A model generated the notes under the pieces. The model made no database searches and had not been told where the DNA came from. It was given only the letters and a program-made list of their open reading frames with translations. A stretch of 64,000 bases of DNA from WRDS01 sp964492775 (GTDB taxonomy: Bacteria > Actinomycetota > Coriobacteriia > Anaerosomatales > PHET01): the NCBI GenBank assembly GCA_964492775.1, contig CAZBLH010000005.1:1-64000 (forward strand), written 5' to 3'. Of the stretch, positions 33,525-41,329 are shown piece by piece (position 1 is the first letter of the stretch; each line of letters begins with the position of its first letter). The translations under genes and the position numbers were made by a program.

Positions 33525-34463
33525 TCAGTCCCTAAGACTCTTGCCCGTAAGGTGCAAGAACACGCTCTCCAAGTCCGGCTCGGTCACTGTCACCGAGGTC
33601 ACGTGCGCCCCCTCGGCTTCTAGGACTTGGACCAGCTGTCCCAACACGGAGCCGCTCGACGCCGTGAGCACGGTGAGTCCGCTCGCGGTTGCGTCAGCAT
33701 GTGTGACTCCAGGAATCGCGCGCACCTTGTCGCGCGTCTCGTCGCTCACTTCAGTGACGGAGGCATCGATGACGTCTTGCCCGCCGATGAGCTCACGAAG
33801 CTCCTCCAGCGTCCCCTGGGCAATGATTCGGCCGTGGTCCATGATCGCGATCCGGTCACAGAGGCGCTCGACCTCCTCCATGTAGTGGCTGGTGTACAGG
33901 ACTGTCATCCCCTTGGAGTTCAGGTCCTCCACGAGCCCGAGGATGTGATTGCGGCTCTGCGGGTCGATGCCGACTGTCGGCTCGTCCATCAGCAACACAC
34001 GAGGTCTGTGCAGGATGCCTGCCGCGATGTTGATGCGCCGCTTCATCCCGCCGGAGAATGTGTCCACGCGGTGTTTGGCGCGCTCCTCCAGCCCTGCCAG
34101 CGCGAGTCCGTACTCGACGGCATCCGATAACCTCTGGCCGGACAGGCCGTACATCCTGCCCCAGAACGTGAGGTTCTCGGCGGCGGTCAGGGTCGGGTAG
34201 AGCGCAATCTCTTGGGGGACAATTCCCAAGGTCGCGCGAACATCCATTGACTCGCGCCGTACCGAGTATCCACCGACCGTGATCTCGCCCGCATCAGGCG
34301 AGATCAGGCATGAAATCATCGAGATGACCGTCGTCTTCCCGGCTCCGTTCGGCCCGAGTAGCCCGAAGAGCTCGCCTTCTGCGATGGAGAAACTGGCGTC
34401 CTGCACCGCGACTACGTCCCCGAAGGTCTTCCTCGCCCCGACCACCTCGACGACTTGACTCAT
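33525..34463 (-). CDS. ABC-2 exporter ATPase (NatA/DrrA-like)
   Basis: 312 residues. Walker A GPNGAGKTT, Q-loop PQEIALYPTLTA, signature FSGGMKRRINIAAGI, Walker B VLLMDEPTVGIDP and switch VLYTSHYMEEVERL are all intact. The C-terminal extension (about 225-312) is typical of DrrA-like drug or Na+ exporters. Transcribed first in a three-gene operon with the two ABC-2 permeases; divergent from the TrkA-like genes. Confidence 0.9.
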   Translation of the reverse strand: MSQVVEVVGARKTFGDVVAVQDASFSIAEGELFGLLGPNGAGKTTVISMISCLISPDAGEITVGGYSVRRESMDVRATLGIVPQEIALYPTLTAAENLTFWGRMYGLSGQRLSDAVEYGLALAGLEERAKHRVDTFSGGMKRRINIAAGILHRPRVLLMDEPTVGIDPQSRNHILGLVEDLNSKGMTVLYTSHYMEEVERLCDRIAIMDHGRIIAQGTLEELRELIGGQDVIDASVTEVSDETRDKVRAIPGVTHADATASGLTVLTASSGSVLGQLVQVLEAEGAHVTSVTVTEPDLESVFLHLTGKSLRD

Positions 34464-34655
34464 CCCGCCTCCTCAGCGCGTTCGACGGTCTCCGCCCGCC
34501 ACCCGCGTCGCAGAAGCCATCGTGAGAACACGACGACACTCGTCGTTCCAATCCCCTCTCTCGAACATTCCCCACCCATACACGCTGGCAACAATACCTC
34601 GAGGGTACTAGCATGGATTGATGCGCTAGTAACGTCGTTCGTCGGGAGACGCAAT

Positions 34656-35324
34656 ATGCACGTCGTTATCGGTGGGTTCGGTAGGGTCGGACGGCATCTC
34701 GTCCACACGCTGGAGGCACAGGGCCACAGCGTCGCAGTGATCGACCGCGACTCGGGGGTCTTCGCCAAGCATGGAGGCGGAGTGGCGGGGCGCCAGCTCA
34801 CGGGGGAGGTTTTCGACCGAGAGACGCTCGTGAAGGCGGGCATCGAGCGGGCGGATGCGTTTGCGGCGGTGACCTCCGGTGACAACAGCAACATCGTCGC
34901 TGCCCGAGTCGCCCATGAGCGCTTCGGCGTCAAGCGGGTCATCGCCCGCATCTTCGACCCCCGCCGCGCCGTGATCTACGAGCGGTTCGGGATTCCCACG
35001 ATCTCGAGCGTAACTTGGGCAGCGGCAAACATGACCGCGATGCTGCTCGAACCAAGACAGCAGATCTTCGCTGTGTACGGTGACGGCGCGGTCATCACCA
35101 TCGAGTCGGACGCACCGCCGGCTCTGGACGGCCGGCGCATCGCCGACTTCGAGCGCCCGGGTGAGTTCACCGTCTCCTCGCTTGTGAGAGCGGGCAAGGC
35201 CTTCCTTCCCACCACGGACACCGAGATCCGTGAGGGAGACCACCTGTACATCTCAGCGACACGCGATGCTCTCGGCAGCCTCAAGGAAATTCTCGACCAG
35301 GAGTGGGAGCGGTCATGCGAATAG
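34656..35324 (+). CDS. TrkA-like K+ transport regulator (RCK protein 1)
   Basis: 222 residues. The Rossmann RCK-N domain begins MHVVIGGFGRVGRHLVHTLE (nucleotide loop GxGxxG) with the acidic end of strand 2 in VIDRD. An RCK-C domain follows after about residue 140. Such proteins bind NAD(H)/ATP and, in some cases, c-di-AMP, and gate Trk/Ktr channels. ATG 34656 has GGGAG 6 bases upstream. No TrkH/KtrB gene lies in the window. It overlaps the next gene by 10 bp. Confidence 0.87.
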   Translation: MHVVIGGFGRVGRHLVHTLEAQGHSVAVIDRDSGVFAKHGGGVAGRQLTGEVFDRETLVKAGIERADAFAAVTSGDNSNIVAARVAHERFGVKRVIARIFDPRRAVIYERFGIPTISSVTWAAANMTAMLLEPRQQIFAVYGDGAVITIESDAPPALDGRRIADFERPGEFTVSSLVRAGKAFLPTTDTEIREGDHLYISATRDALGSLKEILDQEWERSCE

Positions 35325-36013
35325 TCATCATCGGAGCTGGTAAGACGGGCTCTTTCCTTGCCGAGAAGTTCCAGGGAACCCACGACGTCACCATCATCGA
35401 GCAGCGCGGAGACCGGGCGGCGAGACTGCAGAGAATGGTGCCCGAGGCGAACGTCGTTGTCGGCGATGCCTGCGAGCCGGACGTCCTCGAGCGCGCCGGG
35501 ATCGAGGGAGCAGACCTGATCGCTGCCGTAACCGGTGACGATGAAGACAACCTCGTAGTCTCGATGCTCTCGCGCCTCTACGACGTGAAAACCGTGTACG
35601 CGCGCGTGAACCACCCCTCCAACTCCTGGCTGTTCGACAAGGAATGGGGAGTGGACGTGCCGATCTCCGCTCCGCAGATCATTTTCGGCCTGATTGACAA
35701 AGACCTCGGGATCGGGGACCTCATCACGCTCCTCAAGCTCAAGACCGAGGGCGTGTTCCTGAAAGAGATCACTCTTCCCGAGACCGCCGAGAAGGCCGGG
35801 CACCTGCTCCGCGAGGTCTCGCTTCCGCCGAACGTGACGGTCATCGCGATACTCTCGTCGAACGGTCAGATCACGGCCCCGCGTGGCGATAGCCGGCTAT
35901 CCGCAGGTGATCAGATGCTCCTGCTCGTCGAGGGCACGCAGGAAGACGACTTCATCCGCGAAGCCTTCGGAATCCCGATGGCCGAGGAGCCGTTCAGCGA
36001 AGACGGGCAGTGA
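35315..36013 (+). CDS. TrkA-like K+ transport regulator (RCK protein 2)
   Basis: 232 residues. MRIVIIGAGKTGSFLAEKF is the Rossmann loop, VTIIEQRGDRAARL the second strand, followed by an RCK-C domain (about 140-220, ITLPETAEKAGHLLREVSLP). It is a distinct paralogue of the previous protein; tandem TrkA pairs are common in actinobacteria (CeoB/CeoC). Convergent with, and overlapping by 20 bp, the KimA-like gene. Confidence 0.87.
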   Translation: MRIVIIGAGKTGSFLAEKFQGTHDVTIIEQRGDRAARLQRMVPEANVVVGDACEPDVLERAGIEGADLIAAVTGDDEDNLVVSMLSRLYDVKTVYARVNHPSNSWLFDKEWGVDVPISAPQIIFGLIDKDLGIGDLITLLKLKTEGVFLKEITLPETAEKAGHLLREVSLPPNVTVIAILSSNGQITAPRGDSRLSAGDQMLLLVEGTQEDDFIREAFGIPMAEEPFSEDGQ

Positions 36014-37904
36014 CGTCGTCGGGACCTTTGGGGGTCTCGTCGGATGCGCACGCGACGTTCGGCGACTCGCCGATCTTGTACGGCACGGCTGTGACGATCA
36101 CGCCGGGTTCGTTGAATAGCTGCTGCTTGAGGAGCAGCGACTTCTGCCCGTGCAGCATCTCATCGGCGATGCTCTCCGGTGCGTACTCCGGCATGATGAC
36201 CGTGACCGCGTGATCGCGGGTGGGCCGAGGCACGGCCCGCACATACTCGATGATCGGACGCACGAGCTCGCGGTAGGGCGAGTCAATCACGACCAGCTTC
36301 ACGCCGAAGTCCGCATCACGCCACCTGCGCTTGAACTCCTTCGCCTGCCCGGTCATGTCGACGTAGACCGCCTCGAGACTGTCAGCCTCCAGGGACTTAG
36401 CGTACTGGATCGCTCGGATCAGTCGGCGGTCAATATCCTTGACCAGCACGATCACGTGGTTGTGCATCCGGTTGCATGACTGCCAGTTGAGGTCTGTGAG
36501 GTCATCCGGCCGGATCGCCAGCTCAGAGCTCACGCGCGCGTACTGGCGCCGAACCCAAAGGAAGTAGGACACGATCAACGGGATAAGGACGGCGACGATC
36601 CAAGCGCCGTGAGTGAACTTGGCCACTGCGATTACGAGCGTCACAACGAACGTGATCATCGCGCCAACCGCGTTGATGACGAGGGAGCGTTGCCAGTTGG
36701 GCTCGCGGTACCGAAGGTGATGGACGACCATCCCCGACTGGGAAAGCGTGAACGAGCTGAACACCCCAACTGCGTACAGCGGGATTAGCCGGGTCGTGAC
36801 GCCACCGAAGATGACGAGCAGCCCAATCGCAGCGAAGGTCAGCAGGAGGATGCCGTTGCTGTACACCAGCCTGTGCCCCCGGTCCTTCAGCTGGTGCGGC
36901 AGGAAGTCATCGGCTGCGATGAATGAGGACAGCCGGGGGAAGTCAGCATAGGCGGTGTTGGCCGCCAGCACGAGGATCGCGGCCACGCTTGCCGAGATGA
37001 GGTAGTACAGCGGCCCCGTGCCGAAGATCTCGCGAGAAAGCTGGCTGATCACCGTCTCCGCCTCGCTCGGCTGGAGACCCGACAGGTGAGTGAGCGTGGA
37101 GACGCCCACGAACAGGAAGAGCAGGATCACCGCCATCCAAGACAGAGTCTTGGACGCGTTCTTCGCCTCGGGCGGGCGAAAGGCCTGCGACCCGTTCGCG
37201 ATCGCCTCGACCCCAGTCATCGCCGTACATCCGGAGGCAAATGCCCGCAGCACCAGGAAGACCGTGAGGCCCTGAGTCGCATGCACGGGGTCTGCCGGCA
37301 CAGGCACGGTGAAGCCGGACCCGAACACGAAGCGCGCGACGCCCACGATCACCGTCAGGCCCACCAGTGCGATGAACAGGAACGTGGGACCGGCAAACAG
37401 CGCGCCCGCCTCTTTGACGCCCCTGAGGTTCGCAACCGCCAGCAGCACGACGAACCCTACCGCCATCCACACGATATAGGGCCGCGTCTGCGGAAGCGCC
37501 GAGGTGATAGCGGCCACCGCCGCCGACACCGAGACTGCAACGGTCAGGATGTAGTCGACGAGCAGCGACGCCCCGGCAACGACTCCCGGAATCGTGCCGA
37601 GGTTCTCCTTGGCAACGATGTAGGACCCGCCGCCACCGGGATACGTACGGATGGTCTGCTTGTAGGACAAGACGACGATGACCAGCAGCACGCCGATGGC
37701 GATCGTGATCGGGAGTGTCAGCCTGAGCGCGCCTGTACCGGCAAGCGCCAGGACGAGCAGCACCTCATGCGGCGCATAGGCGACTGACGACAGAGCGTCG
37801 CTAGAGAACGTCGCCAAGGCGACCGGGTTACTTAGCCTCTGGTGAGCTGCATCTCGATTGTGTAATGGCTGGCCGAGCAGGGCGCGCTTGAATGGACTTG
37901 CCAT
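35994..37904 (-). CDS. KimA-like potassium transporter (APC superfamily)
   Basis: 636 residues. The N-terminal 450 are an APC-fold transporter with 12 membrane segments. They closely match Bacillus KimA (YdaO): SSDALSSVAYAPHEVLLVLA, LSYKQTIRTYPGGGGSYIVAKENLG, SGCTAMTGVEAIANG, IPLYAVGVFSSFTLSQSGM. A C-terminal cytosolic domain of about 170 residues resembles a universal-stress-type fold (VIVLVKDIDRRLIRAIQYAKSL). KimA takes up K+ with protons and is inhibited by c-di-AMP in Firmicutes. Neighbouring TrkA-like genes fit a K+ role; generic naming as amino acid permease would be wrong. Confidence 0.85.
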   Translation of the reverse strand: MASPFKRALLGQPLHNRDAAHQRLSNPVALATFSSDALSSVAYAPHEVLLVLALAGTGALRLTLPITIAIGVLLVIVVLSYKQTIRTYPGGGGSYIVAKENLGTIPGVVAGASLLVDYILTVAVSVSAAVAAITSALPQTRPYIVWMAVGFVVLLAVANLRGVKEAGALFAGPTFLFIALVGLTVIVGVARFVFGSGFTVPVPADPVHATQGLTVFLVLRAFASGCTAMTGVEAIANGSQAFRPPEAKNASKTLSWMAVILLFLFVGVSTLTHLSGLQPSEAETVISQLSREIFGTGPLYYLISASVAAILVLAANTAYADFPRLSSFIAADDFLPHQLKDRGHRLVYSNGILLLTFAAIGLLVIFGGVTTRLIPLYAVGVFSSFTLSQSGMVVHHLRYREPNWQRSLVINAVGAMITFVVTLVIAVAKFTHGAWIVAVLIPLIVSYFLWVRRQYARVSSELAIRPDDLTDLNWQSCNRMHNHVIVLVKDIDRRLIRAIQYAKSLEADSLEAVYVDMTGQAKEFKRRWRDADFGVKLVVIDSPYRELVRPIIEYVRAVPRPTRDHAVTVIMPEYAPESIADEMLHGQKSLLLKQQLFNEPGVIVTAVPYKIGESPNVACASDETPKGPDDVTARLR

Positions 37905-37990
37905 GGCTCCTCTGGTACTCGTTAACGGCCCAGCCCCTCAGCTGGCCGGAGAACTTCCCACAGAAGCGTATACCTGCAGCGGCAGAGGTG

Positions 37991-38476
37991 CTAGTCGTCG
38001 CGCTCAGGAAAGCCGCCGTGTCCCTCCCCAGCGTCATCACCGCCAGTAGCGCTGACTCCTTCGCTTGCCTCTGGCAGAACTTCAGCGGCCTCATCGCCCA
38101 TGGCATCGAGGATTCGGCGGGCATCTTCCGCGCTGACGCCGGCGGGCATCTTGATGCCATCGTCAACATCCTCTTCAATCAGCGGCTCCTGAAGAGACCA
38201 CAGCTCATCCGCATCGTCTTGGCCGAGCTTGTCGGCGCCTGCGTCGCCCGGGATCTCGACTCCCCACGTGTAGCCGAGATCGTCCGGAGTGCCCGGCCGG
38301 TTGTCGATCGCGTATGGGTCTTCGGGGTAGTCGTCGGGCCCACACGACTGCGCCTCCTGATTACAGTCCACCTCCGAGTGCTGCGGCTCGATGAATACGC
38401 CGCCCTCGCGCACGAGCTTGTCGTTTGCGAGATGGCCTTGCAGGCTGTCGTAGTCCTTGTCGTCATCGTCGTACAT
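37991..38476 (-). CDS. DUF5709-like acidic protein
   Basis: 161 residues, very acidic, largely disordered. GTPDDLGYTWGVEIPGDAGADKLGQDDADELWSLQEPLI (residues about 60-100) is the DUF5709 core known from actinobacteria. No function known. ATG 38476 has GGAGGTGG 6 bases upstream. The KimA-like gene follows 86 bases downstream; co-transcription is possible. Confidence 0.75.
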   Translation of the reverse strand: MYDDDDKDYDSLQGHLANDKLVREGGVFIEPQHSEVDCNQEAQSCGPDDYPEDPYAIDNRPGTPDDLGYTWGVEIPGDAGADKLGQDDADELWSLQEPLIEEDVDDGIKMPAGVSAEDARRILDAMGDEAAEVLPEASEGVSATGGDDAGEGHGGFPERDD

Positions 38477-38545
38477 GGACTCCACCTCCTCGAGGCGCCG
38501 ATGGCCGAGCGATTCCTTTATGAGAAGTGTGTTCCCACGCAGATG

Positions 38546-38580
38546 AGAAACGGAGCGGCCGCTTTCGCGACCGCTCCGCT
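38546..38580 (-). terminator. Intrinsic terminator of the multiheme cytochrome gene
   Basis: On the minus strand AGCGGAGCGG...CCGCTCCG is followed by TTTCT, about 25 bases after the cytochrome stop. Confidence 0.75.
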
Positions 38581-38603
38581 GGTGTCGATCCTGGATCTAC
38601 CGT

Positions 38604-40301
38604 CTAGTGACAGTCGTCGCAGCTGTACGTCGTGTAGTTGCGACCCGAATGGCAGTCAGCGCACGGCATATGCGTCGACAGATCCGCGAAGCCACTACCG
38701 CCAGGGTGCGTGAACTTGCTCACGTCGCTCCAGGTGGTTGCAGTGTGGCAGCGCACACAGTCAGTTGGCCCGACGTGCGGGACGTCATCCTCGTGACAGA
38801 GCTCACACGGGTTCGTGGGCGCCGAGAAGTTCAGGGACGTATGACACATCGTGCAGCCGAACGCCGTATGGCGGTTGCCGAGCTGAATCGCCCCCGGATG
38901 CGTAATCGGCTTGGTCGGTGTCCACGCCGACGTGGTGTGGCACGTCGAGCAGTTGCCGATGTTCGGGCCGTGCGGGTTGACGCCGCTGTGGCAGGAGCTG
39001 CACTGGGTCCCACCGCCGCCGATCGTCGTGCCGAAGTTGCCGCCCGGGTGGCAACTCGTGCAGGGCTTGCCCGCGTGAGCGCCGGTCAGCTCGAAGACGC
39101 TGGCGTGGTTGAACGTCGCCGGCTTGAACGCGTTGGTGTTGTGGCACTGGGCGCACGCAGTGAGTCCACCGTGCGCGGTGCCGTGGCAGCCGGTGCATGC
39201 GGTCGGCGTGCCGTTGTAGCGACCATTCTTGTGGCACTTCGCGCACGAGAGCCTGGTGTGAGCGCCCGTGATCCTGAAGTGCTTATCATGGTTAAACGTC
39301 GACGGCTTGAAACGTGACGTCGTGTGGCAGTTCTGGCAGTTTGGAAGCCCGGCGTGAACCACCTTGTGGCAGCCGCTGCAGTTGCGCGGCGTGCCTGCGA
39401 ACCTGCGGTTCGGGTGGCAACTGTTGCAGCTGACCCTCGCGTGAGCCCCGGTGAGCTTGAAACAGAAGATTCCGTGATCAAAACCTGGCAGCGCCCTCCA
39501 GCCACTTGCCGGCGTGTGGCAAGAGCCACAGCGGCGCACGCCGTGCTTCACGCCGTGGCAGTCAACGCAGTCCGTCGAGGTGCCGGCGAAGTTGCCGTTC
39601 TTGTGGCAACCCGCGCACGAAACGGTCTTGTGAGCGCCCGTGAGGACGAAGAATGCGTCGTGGTCGAAGTCGGGCGACGGCTTCCAGCCGCGGCTCGGGT
39701 GGTGGCAGCTTTCGCAGTTCCTCAGCCCGCCGTGCGCCTCGCCGTGGCAGTCCACGCACTTGCGAGGTTCGGCATCGGCTTCACGCGGCTCGTTGTGGCA
39801 CTCGAAGCACGAAACGCCGTCGTGCCCCCCCTCGAGGGACAGGTGAGTCTCGGGAAGCGGCCTCGGAAGGACCCAGGGCTGATCTGGCGTGTGGCACGTG
39901 ACGCACGCAGGATTCTCAGCGTCGTGCGGGGACTTGTCGGCGTGGCATGCCTCGCATGCGGCTGACGGAGCCGGCTCGCCCTCAGTGTGACACCAGAGGC
40001 AGCTGAGCTGGGAGTGGAGACCCGTGTCGAGATAATCGACTTCGTGCGTGTAGGACACGTCCGTCCACGAAGTAATCTTGTGACAGGTCGCGCACTCACC
40101 CGTAAAGGGCTGCTCGTGCTCATGGTCGTGGTTGACCTCTTTGCACGAGGAGCATGCTTGGCCCTGGGCGACCGTCGGATGCGTGAACGCTTCCTGATCC
40201 GGACCGGTCGTCTCAGACGCGGCGCAGCCCGCCAAGGCGACGATGGCGAGCGCGAGCAGCGCTCCGGCAATGGATTTCTTGTAACGTCTCATGTCCCTCA
40301 T
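38604..40301 (-). CDS. Large multiheme c-type cytochrome lipoprotein (24 CXXCH + 1 CXXCK)
   Basis: 565 residues. The N-terminus is a lipoprotein signal (ALLALAIVALAGC, Cys26). I count 24 CXXCH haem-binding motifs plus one CSSCK at the start of the mature chain; the protein ends exactly in CDDCH. A module of about 60 residues recurs at least four times: LTGAH..VSC..CH.N..F.GT...C..CHG..H.....C..CH.....F.P..F.H, anchored by four to five TGAH/GGH repeats. Extra histidines between motifs could be the sixth ligands. Cell-surface cytochromes of this size move electrons to extracellular acceptors or between cells. No menaquinol oxidase or maturation genes lie next to it. The start may be ATG 40301 or 40292. 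Confidence 0.93.
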   Translation of the reverse strand: MRDMRRYKKSIAGALLALAIVALAGCAASETTGPDQEAFTHPTVAQGQACSSCKEVNHDHEHEQPFTGECATCHKITSWTDVSYTHEVDYLDTGLHSQLSCLWCHTEGEPAPSAACEACHADKSPHDAENPACVTCHTPDQPWVLPRPLPETHLSLEGGHDGVSCFECHNEPREADAEPRKCVDCHGEAHGGLRNCESCHHPSRGWKPSPDFDHDAFFVLTGAHKTVSCAGCHKNGNFAGTSTDCVDCHGVKHGVRRCGSCHTPASGWRALPGFDHGIFCFKLTGAHARVSCNSCHPNRRFAGTPRNCSGCHKVVHAGLPNCQNCHTTSRFKPSTFNHDKHFRITGAHTRLSCAKCHKNGRYNGTPTACTGCHGTAHGGLTACAQCHNTNAFKPATFNHASVFELTGAHAGKPCTSCHPGGNFGTTIGGGGTQCSSCHSGVNPHGPNIGNCSTCHTTSAWTPTKPITHPGAIQLGNRHTAFGCTMCHTSLNFSAPTNPCELCHEDDVPHVGPTDCVRCHTATTWSDVSKFTHPGGSGFADLSTHMPCADCHSGRNYTTYSCDDCH

Positions 40302-40556
40302 TCACTCCGGCAACAACCGCGAACGCCGACAGCGACCCCAGCTTTCAGAAGACTAGCCTATGTTAGCCGAGAATACCACTTCAAGCGCATATGTTGAGTA
40401 CTCGACACTTACGCTTTGACGTGCCTGACTCCTGCTTTATTGGTCCGCACGAGTAGTGATCGTCCAACCGGCGCGATCTCTGAAGCCGCAAGCCAAGATG
40501 CATAGCGTCGTCCGCGGGCCTCAGCGACGCCGAGCTCCCGCGGCAAGAATCCCCGG
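40302..40556. other. Spacer upstream of the cytochrome gene, no gene seen
   Basis: About 255 bases with no credible gene. A weak -10-like TGGTATTCT exists on the minus strand near 40370, but the -35 is poor. I searched for c-di-GMP riboswitch (GEMM) landmarks, often found before multiheme cytochromes, and saw none. Confidence 0.5.
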
Positions 40557-40591
40557 AGAAGCAAAGAGGCCGGAGGATCACCTCCGGCCTC
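40557..40591 (-). terminator. Intrinsic terminator of tRNA-Ala
   Basis: GAGGCCGGAGG-TGAT-CCTCCGGCCTC followed by TTTGCTTCT on the minus strand, 12 bases after the tRNA 3' end. Confidence 0.85.
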
Positions 40592-40603
40592 AGACTCTGT
40601 TCT

Positions 40604-40679
40604 TGGTGGAGACGAAGGGGCTCGAACCCTCGACCTCAGGCTTGCAAAGCCCGCGCTCTCCCAGCTGAGCTACGTCCCC
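40604..40679 (-). tRNA. tRNA-Ala (anticodon TGC)
   Basis: 76 nt with CCA encoded. Acceptor GGGGACG pairs with CGTCTCC (one G-U), D-arm TAGCTCAGCTGGGAGAGC, anticodon loop CTTTGCAAG giving TGC, and T-arm GAGGGTTCGAGCCCC. Confidence 0.97.
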
Positions 40680-40690
40680 AAGCGTGCGAC

Positions 40691-40719
40691 AGTATAGCCG
40701 CGAGAACCCCGTGTCGCAA
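40691..40719 (-). promoter_or_regulatory. Sigma-70-type promoter of tRNA-Ala
   Basis: TTGCGA (-35, complement 40714-40719), 17-bp spacer, TATACT (-10, complement 40691-40696). Transcription would start a few bases before the tRNA 5' end at 40679. Confidence 0.8.
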
Positions 40720-40804
40720 TGCGAGCCGCGCTCGCACCCTGATCGCGTGTCGCGAGCTGGGTCCCGGCCGCATCAGGAGCCCTCGGCGAGTCGGCGCCTC
40801 CGGG

Positions 40805-41212
40805 TCACTTGAGTGCGTCCAGCTCCTGCCGAAGCGCCGCCTCGGAAAGGCTGCCGACCTTCATCGACGCGGCGGTTCCGTCACTGCCGAAGAAGATGAA
40901 CGTCGGCACCGCCTGGACACCGAACCTGTTCGCCAGTTCGATACCATCCCGATCGGTCCCGACGTTGTACATCCGAACCTCGACCCTGTCTTTGTAATCC
41001 TTTGCGACCTTCTCAATCACGGGCCGCATCTCTACGCAGGCGGGTCAAGTGTCGGTGTAGAACTCGACCAGGACCGGAATTCCAGAGGTGGCAATCGTGG
41101 TTCCTGAGCCTGAGGAGCCAGGTTCGGGCTGAGCCGCCGGCCTGAAGAGCAGGAGGCCGATAAGGACGGCCAGTACGGCCGCGCCCACCCAAAGCACTCT
41201 CTTGGAGACCAT
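40805..41212 (-). CDS. Membrane-anchored thioredoxin-like protein, probable selenoprotein (UxxC)
   Basis: 135 residues if UGA at 41045-41047 (codon 56) is read as selenocysteine. ATG 41212 has GGGAG 7 bases upstream. A membrane anchor (residues about 5-23, VLWVGAAVLAVLIGLLLF) and a short linker lead to a thioredoxin fold: LVEFYTDT-U-PAC-VEMRPVIEKVA, then VRMYNVGTDRDG, FGVQAVPTFIFF with the cis-proline. The UGA stands exactly where the first cysteine of CxxC should be, and the frame continues to a normal thioredoxin C-terminus. It probably acts outside the membrane in thiol redox. Gene callers would split or truncate it. A point mutation or sequencing error to TGA is the alternative. Confidence 0.85.
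41005..41026 (-). promoter_or_regulatory. Candidate bacterial SECIS hairpin
   Basis: Downstream of the UGA, CGGCC and GGTCG (bases +19 to +40 from the UGA) can pair around a 12-base loop that begins CGTG. A GU in the apical loop at this distance fits bacterial SECIS elements read by SelB. An alternative smaller hairpin (CCGC/GCGG) lies closer to the UGA. Folding was done by eye. Confidence 0.5.
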
Positions 41213-41329
41213 CAGCTCGCTCCCATCCCAGCACGTTCGAGAGCACAGTATACCCTCGGGGGTATCCGTCTTCAACCGCGGCCCCCGCTCTACGTCGGCT
41301 TCGGGCATAAACTCTACTCAGACACCCGC

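Noticed and set aside
37905..37990. c-di-AMP riboswitch controlling the KimA-like gene.
   Set aside because: Only 86 bases separate it from the upstream gene and no ydaO elements are present.
40302..40556. c-di-GMP (GEMM) riboswitch before the multiheme cytochrome gene.
   Set aside because: No GCAAA/GNRA/GACGCAAAGCC-like landmarks seen in the leader.
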